Assembly: GCF_002953935.1 (NCBI RefSeq)
Contig: NZ_CP026514.1
Span: forward strand, 868,001-932,000
Direction of reading: 5' to 3'
Source: Arthrobacter sp. PGP41
GTDB taxonomy: Bacteria; Actinomycetota; Actinomycetes; Actinomycetales; Micrococcaceae
Length of the DNA stretch: 64,000 bases
Within the stretch, counting starts at the first letter, position 1. The number at the start of each line of letters is the position of its first letter. Below are positions 32,938 to 41,378 of the stretch, piece by piece. Below the pieces are notes generated by a model. The model was not told the origin of the DNA and ran no database searches. It saw only the letters and a program-made list of their open reading frames with translations. The translations under genes and the position numbers were made by a program.

Positions 32938-35349
32938 GTGACTCAACTGCCGCAGGCCCCCTCCGCTCCGTCCCCGTCCACGAAACCGGACGATGCCATC
33001 TACTCGCAGATAGCCGCAGAGCTGGGTGTCAAGGCCTGGCAGGTGAAGGCCGCTGTTGAACTGCTCGACGGCGGATCCACCGTGCCGTTCATCGCCCGGT
33101 ACCGCAAAGAGGCCACGGGGACGCTGGACGATACCCAGCTCCGCGAGCTCGACGAACGGCTCCGCTACCTCCGCGAACTAGCAGACCGCCGTCGTTCGGT
33201 GCTCGATGCGATCGAAGCGCAGGGGCAGCTGACTCCTGAACTGGCGAAGGCCATCCTTGCCGCGGACACGAAGTCCCGGCTTGAAGACATCTACCTGCCG
33301 TTCAAGTCCAAGCGGCGGACGAAGGCACAGATTGCGCGGGAGGCGGGCCTGGAGCCCCTGGCGGATGCCCTGCTCAAGCGGCCTGACCTGGACCCGGAAC
33401 GCGAGGCCGCCAAGTACCTCAACGCCGAGCACGCCATCACCGACCCCGCTGCGGCGCTCGCCGGGGCGCGCGCCATCCTGGTTGAGAGGGTGGCGCAGGA
33501 CCCTGACCTCGCGGCCACCTTGCGCGAGCGGCTGTGGACGCAAGGCCGCATGGTGTCCCGCGTGAAGAAGGGGAAGGAAACCGACGGCCAGAAATTCGCC
33601 GACTACTTCGAGTTCGCCCAGGCGCCCGCCGGGATGCCTTCCCACCGCGTCCTCGCATTGCTCCGCGGCGAGAAGGACGGCGTCCTTGAGCTGGACCTCG
33701 CCGAGGCGGATCCAACGGACGACGACGGCCTTGCCGCCGCGCGCTCGCGGTACGAGGCCGCGGTGGCCAGGTGCCTCGGGGTCGCCGACCGTGGCCGTCC
33801 CGCCGACCAGTGGCTGGTCCAGACCGCGCAGGTGGCATGGCGGTCACGTCTGCTGTCCCGTCTGACGGCGGATCTCCGCGGCAAACTGTTCGCTGCCGCC
33901 GAGGACGAGGCCGTCCGGGTCTTCGCCGCCAACCTGCGCGACGTACTGCTGGCCGCGCCCGCAGGGAACCGGGCCACCCTCGGCCTGGACCCGGGGCTCC
34001 GCACCGGCGTCAAAGTGGCTGTGGTGGACGGCACCGGCAAGGTGGTGGCCACGGACACCGTCTACCCGCATGCTCCCGCCCGGAAGTGGGACGAAGCATT
34101 GGCAACCCTGGTGCGGCTGGCGCGCCAGCACGCCGTCGAACTCATCGCCATTGGCAACGGCACGGCGTCGCGGGAGACTGACAAACTCGCGGCCGAGCTG
34201 ATCAAGCGGCTGCCGGAAGTGGACCGGAAGCCGCAGAAGCTGGTGGTGTCCGAAGCCGGCGCGTCCGTCTATTCGGCGTCGGCCCTGGCAGCTGCCGAAC
34301 TGCCGGGGATGGACGTGTCCCTTCGCGGTGCGGTCTCCATTGCCCGCCGTCTCCAGGACCCGCTCGCAGAGCTGGTAAAGATCGATCCGAAATCCATCGG
34401 TGTGGGCCAGTACCAGCACGACGTGACAGCCTCGAAACTGGACCGTAGCCTGGACGCCGTGGTGGAGGACTGCGTGAACGCCGTGGGCGTGGACGTCAAC
34501 ACTGCCTCGCCCGCGCTGCTCAGCCGCGTGGCCGGCGTCGGGCCCTTGCTGAGCGAGAACATCGTGGCTTACCGGAACGAACACGGGCCCTTCGCCAAGC
34601 GCACGGACCTGAAAAAGGTGCCGCGGCTCGGCGCCAAGGCGTTCGAGCAGTGCGCCGGCTTCCTCCGGATCACCGGGGGAGCGGAGCCGCTGGACGCATC
34701 CAGTGTGCATCCGGAGTCCTATGCCGTGGCGCGGAAGATCCTGGCTGCGGCCGGTTCCACGCCGGCCTCCTCCCTGGACCCGCGGGACTTCGTGGACGAT
34801 GCGTTGGGCCTGCCCACGGTGCAGGACATCCTGTCCGAGCTGGACAAGCCGGGCCGGGACCCGCGTCCGGCGTTTGCGGCAGCCACCTTTTCCGAGGGAA
34901 TCGAGAAGATCTCCGACCTCAAGCCCGGGATGGTGCTGGAAGGAACGGTGACCAACGTCGCTGCGTTCGGCGCATTCGTGGATGTGGGCGTCCACCAGGA
35001 TGGTTTGGTCCACGTCTCGGCGATGGCGAACCGTTTTGTTTCCGATCCGCGGGAAGTGGTTAAGTCCGGCCAGGTGGTCCGGGTGAAGGTGCTGGAAGCG
35101 GATCCTGACCGGAAACGGATTTCGCTGACCTTGAGGCTCGACGACGAACCCTCCGTTGGCGGGCCGGGCTCAGGACGCGCCGGCAACAGTTCACGACCCC
35201 GGGAACGCGGCAGGGAGAAGGGCGGCACTCCGGCACGGAACATGCCGTCGCCAGCCCGTTCATCCGCGGCGCCGGCTGCCGCCAGGAAGGAAGCCCCTGT
35301 CAACACGGCCATGGCTGAGGCGCTGCGGAAGGCCGGCCTGGACAAGTAG
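32938..35349 (+). CDS. tex: Tex-family S1 RNA-binding transcription accessory protein
   Basis: An 803-residue protein if started at GTG 32938; GTG 32902 is possible. Tex features are in order: the N-terminal helical region with GSTVPFIARYRKEATGTLDD, the YqgF-like domain (TLGLDPGLRTGVKVAVVDGT), the helix-hairpin-helix region (VNTASPALLSRVAGVGPLLS, then RTDLKKVPRLGAKAFEQCAG), and the S1 domain at about residues 665-735 (GMVLEGTVTNVAAFGAFVDV, then SDPREVVKSGQVVRVKVLE). A disordered Gly/Arg/Ala-rich tail ends the protein. Tex binds nucleic acids and associates with RNA polymerase. Confidence 0.93.
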   Translation: MTQLPQAPSAPSPSTKPDDAIYSQIAAELGVKAWQVKAAVELLDGGSTVPFIARYRKEATGTLDDTQLRELDERLRYLRELADRRRSVLDAIEAQGQLTPELAKAILAADTKSRLEDIYLPFKSKRRTKAQIAREAGLEPLADALLKRPDLDPEREAAKYLNAEHAITDPAAALAGARAILVERVAQDPDLAATLRERLWTQGRMVSRVKKGKETDGQKFADYFEFAQAPAGMPSHRVLALLRGEKDGVLELDLAEADPTDDDGLAAARSRYEAAVARCLGVADRGRPADQWLVQTAQVAWRSRLLSRLTADLRGKLFAAAEDEAVRVFAANLRDVLLAAPAGNRATLGLDPGLRTGVKVAVVDGTGKVVATDTVYPHAPARKWDEALATLVRLARQHAVELIAIGNGTASRETDKLAAELIKRLPEVDRKPQKLVVSEAGASVYSASALAAAELPGMDVSLRGAVSIARRLQDPLAELVKIDPKSIGVGQYQHDVTASKLDRSLDAVVEDCVNAVGVDVNTASPALLSRVAGVGPLLSENIVAYRNEHGPFAKRTDLKKVPRLGAKAFEQCAGFLRITGGAEPLDASSVHPESYAVARKILAAAGSTPASSLDPRDFVDDALGLPTVQDILSELDKPGRDPRPAFAAATFSEGIEKISDLKPGMVLEGTVTNVAAFGAFVDVGVHQDGLVHVSAMANRFVSDPREVVKSGQVVRVKVLEADPDRKRISLTLRLDDEPSVGGPGSGRAGNSSRPRERGREKGGTPARNMPSPARSSAAPAAARKEAPVNTAMAEALRKAGLDK

Positions 35350-35364
35350 CCGTTTCCTGCACCT

Positions 35365-36162
35365 TCAGGCGAGCGAGAGTATGAACGCCAGGACAAATCC
35401 TGCGGCAGTACTGAGGGCCACCGCGGGGCCGCCGTGTTCGTAGGCTTCCGGCATCAGGGTGTCCGCCAGGGATGCGATCACCGCGCCGGCAGCAAATGCC
35501 AGCGGTATTGATATTGCCTCGGGATCGGTACCGGACAGGGGGCCGGCTCCGATAACGACGGCGATGACCAGCAGAACGGCACATGACACCCACAGCCCGA
35601 TGATGCTGCCTGCAGACCGGCCCTGGCTCCGCATCGAAGCTGAACCTACCAGGGCTTCAGGGAAGTTCGATACAAAGATGGCGGCCAGCAGCGCCAGGCC
35701 GCCCGTTCCTTCTCCCAAAGAGATTCCGAGGGCAAGGTTTTCCGGGACGCCGTCCAAGGTGACGGCCGCCAGCAATGCCAGGCCTGCCGCTCCGCCCGTC
35801 GAGGCAGAGGTTGGGCGTTTGTCGCTCGCCGCAGCGTCGGTATCCAGTTTGGCGCTGCCCTGGAACTCGTCCGCCGCCTTGGCCTGCTTCTGGTCTCCGG
35901 CCTGTGCCCACCGGTCCAGCAAAGCGCTCAGAACCGTGAAGACGACGGCACCCAGCATCAAACCAATGGCTGCGCGGAGGATGCCGCCGCGTTCGTAGGC
36001 GTCCTGGAACAGTTCGAAAGCCAGGGCAGTGATGAGCGATCCGGCCGCGAAGGCCAGGAGCATGGCAAGGAGCCGTTTGGGAAGTTCGAACCGTACGCCG
36101 ATGAACGCACCCAGGACGAGAGCGCTGGATGCTATGACGCCAAACCACAGCGACATCATCAT
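35365..36162 (-). CDS. ZIP-family divalent metal transporter
   Basis: A 265-residue membrane protein from the ATG at 36162, the first of three consecutive ATGs. It has seven to eight hydrophobic segments, with the metal-binding helices LAAVTLDGVPENLALGISLG and AAIFVSNFPEALVGSASM, the ZIP helix 4/5 pattern (HxVPExxxxG-like, with Asp instead of His). A hydrophilic loop of about 45 residues between helices 3 and 4 is rich in Lys, Asp and Ser. ZIP proteins move Zn2+, Fe2+ or Mn2+ into the cytosol. The replaced His may alter selectivity. Its stop lies 15 bases from the tex stop, tail to tail. Confidence 0.82.
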   Translation of the reverse strand: MMMSLWFGVIASSALVLGAFIGVRFELPKRLLAMLLAFAAGSLITALAFELFQDAYERGGILRAAIGLMLGAVVFTVLSALLDRWAQAGDQKQAKAADEFQGSAKLDTDAAASDKRPTSASTGGAAGLALLAAVTLDGVPENLALGISLGEGTGGLALLAAIFVSNFPEALVGSASMRSQGRSAGSIIGLWVSCAVLLVIAVVIGAGPLSGTDPEAISIPLAFAAGAVIASLADTLMPEAYEHGGPAVALSTAAGFVLAFILSLA

Positions 36163-36265
36163 CCGGCAAGTATAGGAGCGGTCCGTTGACGTGGGAAGAC
36201 ACGTGTGGAATGGCTCCGGCCCCGGCCGACTTTCGGCGGCAGGTGGTTTCTGCAAAGGTTGCTTC

Positions 36266-36586
36266 ATGACTTATTTCCTGGAGTACACGATTCCCGCCGC
36301 GCCCGACGAAGCCGAGTTTGAGTTTCCCCATGATGAGATCAACCCCGGGACCACTATTCCGTTGTCGGAGACCGATGCTGAAGTGGTCCACACCCCGGAA
36401 CTGCCGGCCAGGACCGGCATCATCGCTGCCACCGTTCCCGAAGCGAAGCTTGAGGCTGAGCAGTTGATCCTGCACAGCCGGGCCTCTGAAGGTTCCCTCT
36501 ACTTTGACCCGTCCAGTTCCCTTCAGGCCGGAGTTGGGACGCTCGTGGCCACGTTCAGCGAGGGCCGGGGCTGGCAGGACGCCTAG
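36266..36586 (+). CDS. Hypothetical protein, 106 residues
   Basis: ATG 36266 follows AAAGG. The protein is acidic and soluble (PAAPDEAEFEFPHDEINPGT near the start, DPSSSLQAGVGTLVATFSEG near the end) and has no transmembrane segment or recognised domain. It is divergent from the ZIP gene and its stop overlaps by four bases the stop of the convergent DUF2071 gene. The codon bias is normal for the window, supporting a real gene. Confidence 0.5.
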   Translation: MTYFLEYTIPAAPDEAEFEFPHDEINPGTTIPLSETDAEVVHTPELPARTGIIAATVPEAKLEAEQLILHSRASEGSLYFDPSSSLQAGVGTLVATFSEGRGWQDA

Positions 36587-37350
36587 GCAACCGCAGGGTG
36601 GCGGGGGCTCCCCATCAGCCTCGGCCGTCCGAACTGGGTCCGCACGCCAGGCGAAAACAGGACCGATTCAGGCGGCCCGCTCACCCCGATACCCGCTGAG
36701 GCAATCAGTTCATCCTGCACATGGTGCAGACTGGCGCGGCGCAGAGGCCATGGTTCATGGGTGTTGGGAATGTAGATGCTCCGCCTGCGGAATGCACCGT
36801 GCATGCCGAACCTCGCCGTCAGAAAGATGGATAACGGGTCGTCGACTGCGGCACCGGACCGGGGTTCGACGGCGAAGCTGCTCCGTGCCCCTTGCCTGAA
36901 GCGCCTGACCGAAAATCCGAATGCTTCATTGCCCGGCGGCCTCATCTGGGAATAGCGGATCCGCGACCACACATAGGGAATTCCCGCTGCCCGGGCCGCC
37001 ACAACCACGGGCAGCCGGTCCGCGTCCAAGCTCAGGAAAACCACGCCCCGGGTTCCGTCGGGTTCCCGCGAGTAGAGGCGCACGTTGACCTCATTGAAGC
37101 TGCCCAGGTACGGGATCCCGGGGCCGCGTCCGATTCCGGCGTTCTCCATGCGGAAACCGATAAGCCCCACCCATGAACTGCCGTCGAAGAGGTCCGGTTG
37201 CACTCCAGGGGGCATAAAACGGGCTGCGACGTTTTCCGGGATGCGCCAATGAAGGAATATGGCGTCGGCCCACTGCTGGTCCATGATGCGGGGCGGTGGC
37301 AGCTCAGGCGGGGCGGGCCAGAGACCTGCGGCTGTTGGGTGGGTGTCCAC
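36583..37350 (-). CDS. DUF2071 (YqjF-like) protein
   Basis: A 255-residue protein matching the DUF2071/YqjF family: QQWADAIFLHWRIPENVAAR, FMPPGVQPDLFDGSSWVGLI, then YLGSFNEVNVRLYSREPDGT and RGVVFLSLDADRLPVVVAAR. The family has an acetoacetate-decarboxylase-like fold, but its biochemical role is not established. The start at GTG 37350 has no strong ribosome-binding site, so the N-terminus could be shorter (ATG further in at MDQQWAD). Confidence 0.8.
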   Translation of the reverse strand: MDTHPTAAGLWPAPPELPPPRIMDQQWADAIFLHWRIPENVAARFMPPGVQPDLFDGSSWVGLIGFRMENAGIGRGPGIPYLGSFNEVNVRLYSREPDGTRGVVFLSLDADRLPVVVAARAAGIPYVWSRIRYSQMRPPGNEAFGFSVRRFRQGARSSFAVEPRSGAAVDDPLSIFLTARFGMHGAFRRRSIYIPNTHEPWPLRRASLHHVQDELIASAGIGVSGPPESVLFSPGVRTQFGRPRLMGSPRHPAVA

Positions 37351-37390
37351 GTGCGAAGCCTACCGGAGGCGGCCGGCCGTCACGCGGCGC

Positions 37391-37786
37391 TTAGCCTGCG
37401 GGGGCGCCCGCGGGGTCGCCGGACTCCCGGGACTCCTTCTGCCACGGCCAGCGCCCGGTGATTTCCAGCTCCAGCGAGAAACTGAGGAACGTCCGGATCA
37501 GCACGATGACGGCGAGAACGCCGACACTTTCGAAGGTTGGGGTGACGGCGACGGTGCGGATGATGTCTGCGGCCACCAGCAGCTCAAGTCCCAGGAGGAT
37601 GGACCTGCCCAGCAGCTGACGGTAGGAGCGGTACAACGTCAGCTTTTCGGCGCCGGCGGGCAGTTTGCGGGGCTGGTGGCCGCGAAGCGCGAGCGGGATG
37701 GAGATGAGGGCCCCGATCACCATCACGGCCACCCCCGCAAAATCGACGAACTCGCCGACCGTTTCAATGATGTGCCGAAAATCCAT
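37391..37786 (-). CDS. DUF1622 membrane protein
   Basis: A 131-residue protein with three hydrophobic segments (FAGVAVMVIGALISIPLAL, the helix ILLGLELLVAADIIRTVAV, and GVLAVIVLIRTFLSFSLELE). The central YRQLLGRSILLGLELLVAAD and the closing LIRTFLSFSLELEITGRWPW are the signature of DUF1622. The function of the family is unknown. The C-terminus is a short Gly/Pro/Ala tail. It is on the same strand as the DUF2071 gene, 40 bases upstream of it. Confidence 0.85.
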   Translation of the reverse strand: MDFRHIIETVGEFVDFAGVAVMVIGALISIPLALRGHQPRKLPAGAEKLTLYRSYRQLLGRSILLGLELLVAADIIRTVAVTPTFESVGVLAVIVLIRTFLSFSLELEITGRWPWQKESRESGDPAGAPAG

Positions 37787-37858
37787 GGGTTACGCCTTCC
37801 TATATGCCCGAGGCCCAAGCTGCCAGCCTAAACGCTGGCTCCGCTGTGCGGCCGCAAC

Positions 37859-38719
37859 CTATGGGTGGCGTACCCCATTGCCGGCGAGGATGTCCCGGTA
37901 GCCCTCCCGGAACGAGGGGAACGCGAATTGGAACCCCGTGCTGCGCAGCAGTTCGTTGCGGCAGCGCTTGTTGCCGCCCCGTGCGAGCCCGGCATCACCC
38001 ACGGGTGGCTCCTCAAGCCCCAGCTCCGCGGCGAGGAAGCGCAGCACCGTCCCAAGATCGGCGGGGTCGTTGTCCACGCCGACATAAACGGGGGCCGGTT
38101 CTGGAGGCATGGTGGCCAGGTGCACGATGGCGGCAGCGGCGTCGTCGCGATGGATGCGGTTGGTGTACCTGGCATCTTCCGGGACGACGGCGGTGCCGCC
38201 GCGGACTTGGTCGATCAGGCGGGTGCGGCCAGGTCCGTAGATGCCGCCCAGCCGGAGGGACGTCGCAGTGGTTGCCGTTCCGCTGAATGTTGCCTGCAGC
38301 AGCTGCTCCGCTTCCAGCAGGACGCGGCCGGAAAACCCGCCCGGGCGGGGAGGCGTATTTTCATCCACCCAGCCGCCCCCGGCATCGCCGTAAACCGCCG
38401 TGGAGGAAACGAAGAGCACCCGCCGGGGCCTGACGCCGTCGCGTTCCAAGGCATCAAGCACATGGGTGAGACCGTCCATGTAGGCGGCCCGGTAGGCCTC
38501 CTCCGTCGGCGAGTCGGCAGCTACCGCTATGACGACGGCGGTGGTGTCCGCCGGGACTGGCGGCAGGTTGGGCGCGCTCAGGTCCGCGGCTGCACCTTCG
38601 ATGGCCGCCGGCAGTTTGGCAGGGGAACGGCGCCAGCCGACGACCCGGTGGCCAAGGGCGTGGAAACGCATCCCGGCCTCAGTCCCCAAGTCACCGCAGC
38701 CGGCTAAAAGGATGGTCAT
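37859..38719 (-). CDS. NAD(P)-binding atypical SDR/epimerase-like protein
   Basis: A 286-residue Rossmann protein with an N-terminal GCGDLGTEAGMRF nucleotide-binding loop, the SSTAVYGDAGGGWVDENTPP segment, and SLRLGGIYGPGRTRLID. It lacks the classical YxxxK catalytic pair, so it belongs to the atypical SDRs (YeeZ-like group). It ends 140 codons of conserved sequence with FPSFREGYRDILAGNG, typical of this group. It lies three bases downstream of the pyrimidine-dimer-glycosylase-like gene on the same strand, so they form an operon. The substrate is unknown. Confidence 0.78.
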   Translation of the reverse strand: MTILLAGCGDLGTEAGMRFHALGHRVVGWRRSPAKLPAAIEGAAADLSAPNLPPVPADTTAVVIAVAADSPTEEAYRAAYMDGLTHVLDALERDGVRPRRVLFVSSTAVYGDAGGGWVDENTPPRPGGFSGRVLLEAEQLLQATFSGTATTATSLRLGGIYGPGRTRLIDQVRGGTAVVPEDARYTNRIHRDDAAAAIVHLATMPPEPAPVYVGVDNDPADLGTVLRFLAAELGLEEPPVGDAGLARGGNKRCRNELLRSTGFQFAFPSFREGYRDILAGNGVRHP

Positions 38720-38722
38720 GCC

Positions 38723-39643
38723 TTACGGCGCCTCAACCGGGAAGAAGACTCGCGGGTCCTGGAGAAGGGCCGGGTAGGCAAAAGCGGAGCGGTCAATGAT
38801 TTCAGTAACAGTGAAGTTCCTGCCGAACCTGCCGTCCTCCAGCGTGATGGGCCGGCCCATCACCTGTCCCACCGCGAACTTCGCGCCGTGCTCGAACGGA
38901 ACGGCCACCGGGGTTTTGCCCGGCAGCGTCGAGAACGCTTCCTCCTGTGCGAGGCGTTTGCGGGTTGGCTTCTTGACCAGCTGCCTGGGCGGCGCCTTCC
39001 GGGGCTGCCGGGAAGGACGGCGGGATCCGTCGTCGAGGAAGACAGGTGAGTAGTCATCGTCGCCAAGAACGGCCGCCGCTGCGGCCGCGGAGCTCCGGCT
39101 CACCGGCGGAAGCGCCACCGTGTTCAGCGTCTGGGGGTCGACGTCGTGGTGCGGTGAACGGAGGATCCACAGAATGTCGCCCTCGGGCTCCTGCGGCAGG
39201 AACTCATGCTTGGGCTCCGGCCAGATGTAGTCCATCTCGGGGATTGCATCGGTGAACACTGAGCTGTAGAACTTCGGTTCCTTGCGCACCAGCTTGGAGC
39301 GGTGGCTGAGGTGGAAATCAGCATCCCCAAGCCACGGCGGCATCGGAATCTTCGCCGCATAGTCCGGGTGCGCGGCCTGCGGTGCGAACTCGGTGATGTT
39401 CGCCCGGGTGTTGTCGGGGTGGCCGCGCTTGGTCCACTCGTCCACCATTGCCAGGCCGTACAGGGTGAGGGCCGGCACGTAGCCCATCCACATGCGGATG
39501 GCCGGGTGGGTCTGCCAGCCGTAGCCCGGAAGCACCAGGGATCGAAGCGTCTGCAGCGCCTCGACGCGCTGCTTGCCCAGCCTGGCGGTGTCCAGGGCGG
39601 CGGCGCTCTGCCGGAAATCGGGGTACGGAAGGAAGGTTTGCAT
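38723..39643 (-). CDS. MSMEG_6728-family protein, pyrimidine dimer DNA glycosylase-like
   Basis: A 306-residue protein from ATG 39643, with GAAGAG just upstream. The N-terminal 150 residues match the T4 endonuclease V-like family: QTFLPYPDFRQSAAALDTAR, LGKQRVEALQTLRSLVL, then HPAIRMWMGYVPALTLYGLA. T4 endonuclease V excises UV pyrimidine dimers; activity of this actinobacterial branch is inferred. A basic linker (about residues 210-245) leads to a C-terminal module (GQVMGRPITLEDGRFGRNFT) not present in the phage enzyme. It precedes the SDR gene by three bases. Confidence 0.75.
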   Translation of the reverse strand: MQTFLPYPDFRQSAAALDTARLGKQRVEALQTLRSLVLPGYGWQTHPAIRMWMGYVPALTLYGLAMVDEWTKRGHPDNTRANITEFAPQAAHPDYAAKIPMPPWLGDADFHLSHRSKLVRKEPKFYSSVFTDAIPEMDYIWPEPKHEFLPQEPEGDILWILRSPHHDVDPQTLNTVALPPVSRSSAAAAAAVLGDDDYSPVFLDDGSRRPSRQPRKAPPRQLVKKPTRKRLAQEEAFSTLPGKTPVAVPFEHGAKFAVGQVMGRPITLEDGRFGRNFTVTEIIDRSAFAYPALLQDPRVFFPVEAP

Positions 39644-39799
39644 CTCTTCAGTCTGACGGCACCTGGCGGATGTGCCAATTGCAGTGCCACGGGCCACATG
39701 GGGATGTCCTGGATGTTCACATCGTGGACGCATGCATACGCCAGTGGCCTCCAGGCACTAAGATCACCGCAACCACCCCAGCGTTTTGGAAGCTCACTC

Positions 39800-40390
39800 A
39801 TGACATCAACAGTTGAAAAAACCACCGGAACCGCCCCGGCCTTCGTGCCCCGCTACGGGCAAATGCTAAGCCCGGAAGCAAAGGGCATCCTGGTCCTTGA
39901 CGAGTTCACCATCGATCCTGCCGCGGCGCGCAAGGAACAGCACCGCTTCCGCGACGGCATGGCTGCAGTCGCCCGGACAATGCGCCGGATCGCCGCCCTC
40001 CGCGTAGTGATCGCCATTGTAGCCATCGGGAACCTGCCGCTGTTCCTGCTCTCCAGCGGCTGGTGGATCTACGCCGTGTCGCTCACCCTCGTGGTGGCCG
40101 TACACGCGGCTGTTTCATGGCTCAACCGCCATGAGCCGCGGCTCAAGCAGCGCTCCGCCCTGGAGCTGCACATGCACCGCGAGCGCAGCGCCAACTACCG
40201 CAAGGTGCGCGACGCCGTGAAATACATGATCGACACCCCTGCGCGGATGAACGAGCACCTCTACCTGGAACTGCTCGCCGCAAAGCGCGTCGCCCTCAAC
40301 CTTGCCCACGGCACCGTCGCCCTGCTGGACACCAGCGACGACTCCGCCTGGAAGGTGCGCATCGTGCGGGAGCTGCCGGCAGCAAGCTGA
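39800..40390 (+). CDS. Two-helix membrane protein of unknown function
   Basis: A 196-residue protein from ATG 39800. The hydrophobic part (about residues 70-108: ALRVVIAIVAIGNLPLFLLS, then WWIYAVSLTLVVAVHAAVSW) probably spans the membrane twice. Cytosolic parts on both sides are rich in charged residues, and the end may form helices. No known domain was recognised. It is divergent from the pyrimidine-dimer-glycosylase-like operon and ends at a strong terminator. Confidence 0.6.
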   Translation: MTSTVEKTTGTAPAFVPRYGQMLSPEAKGILVLDEFTIDPAAARKEQHRFRDGMAAVARTMRRIAALRVVIAIVAIGNLPLFLLSSGWWIYAVSLTLVVAVHAAVSWLNRHEPRLKQRSALELHMHRERSANYRKVRDAVKYMIDTPARMNEHLYLELLAAKRVALNLAHGTVALLDTSDDSAWKVRIVRELPAAS

Positions 40391-40420
40391 CCCGCCAGGC
40401 GGTGCCTGTAGGGATTAAAG

Positions 40421-40466
40421 AACGACGCCGGCACGTCCCTTGTGGGGGCGTGCCGGCGTCGTTTTT
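40421..40466. terminator. Bidirectional intrinsic terminator
   Basis: AACGACGCCGGCACG (40421-40435) and CGTGCCGGCGTCGTT (40449-40463) form a perfect 15-bp stem with a 13-base loop, followed by TTT. It lies between the convergent ends of the membrane-protein gene and the rpf gene. Confidence 0.9.
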
Positions 40467-40571
40467 GGTCAACGGAATTTGTCTATCGCCGACCTGTCGG
40501 TGGTGCCGCTGGGGCTGGCGCCCCGCCGTGGCTGGCCCCGGCTGTGACAAGCCGCAGGGCCTGTGCAGCCA

Positions 40572-41255
<684 letters not shown>

Positions 41256-41378
41256 TCATCGCGCCACTGCCCGCCCCTGACGAATAGAGGTCAATTTCGG
41301 TGGCTGCCTGCTGGGCAGTTGTGGTGGAGGCAGCACCGGGCATTCCTTCGCCCGCGAGCAGCGGGCATGCGTTTCACG

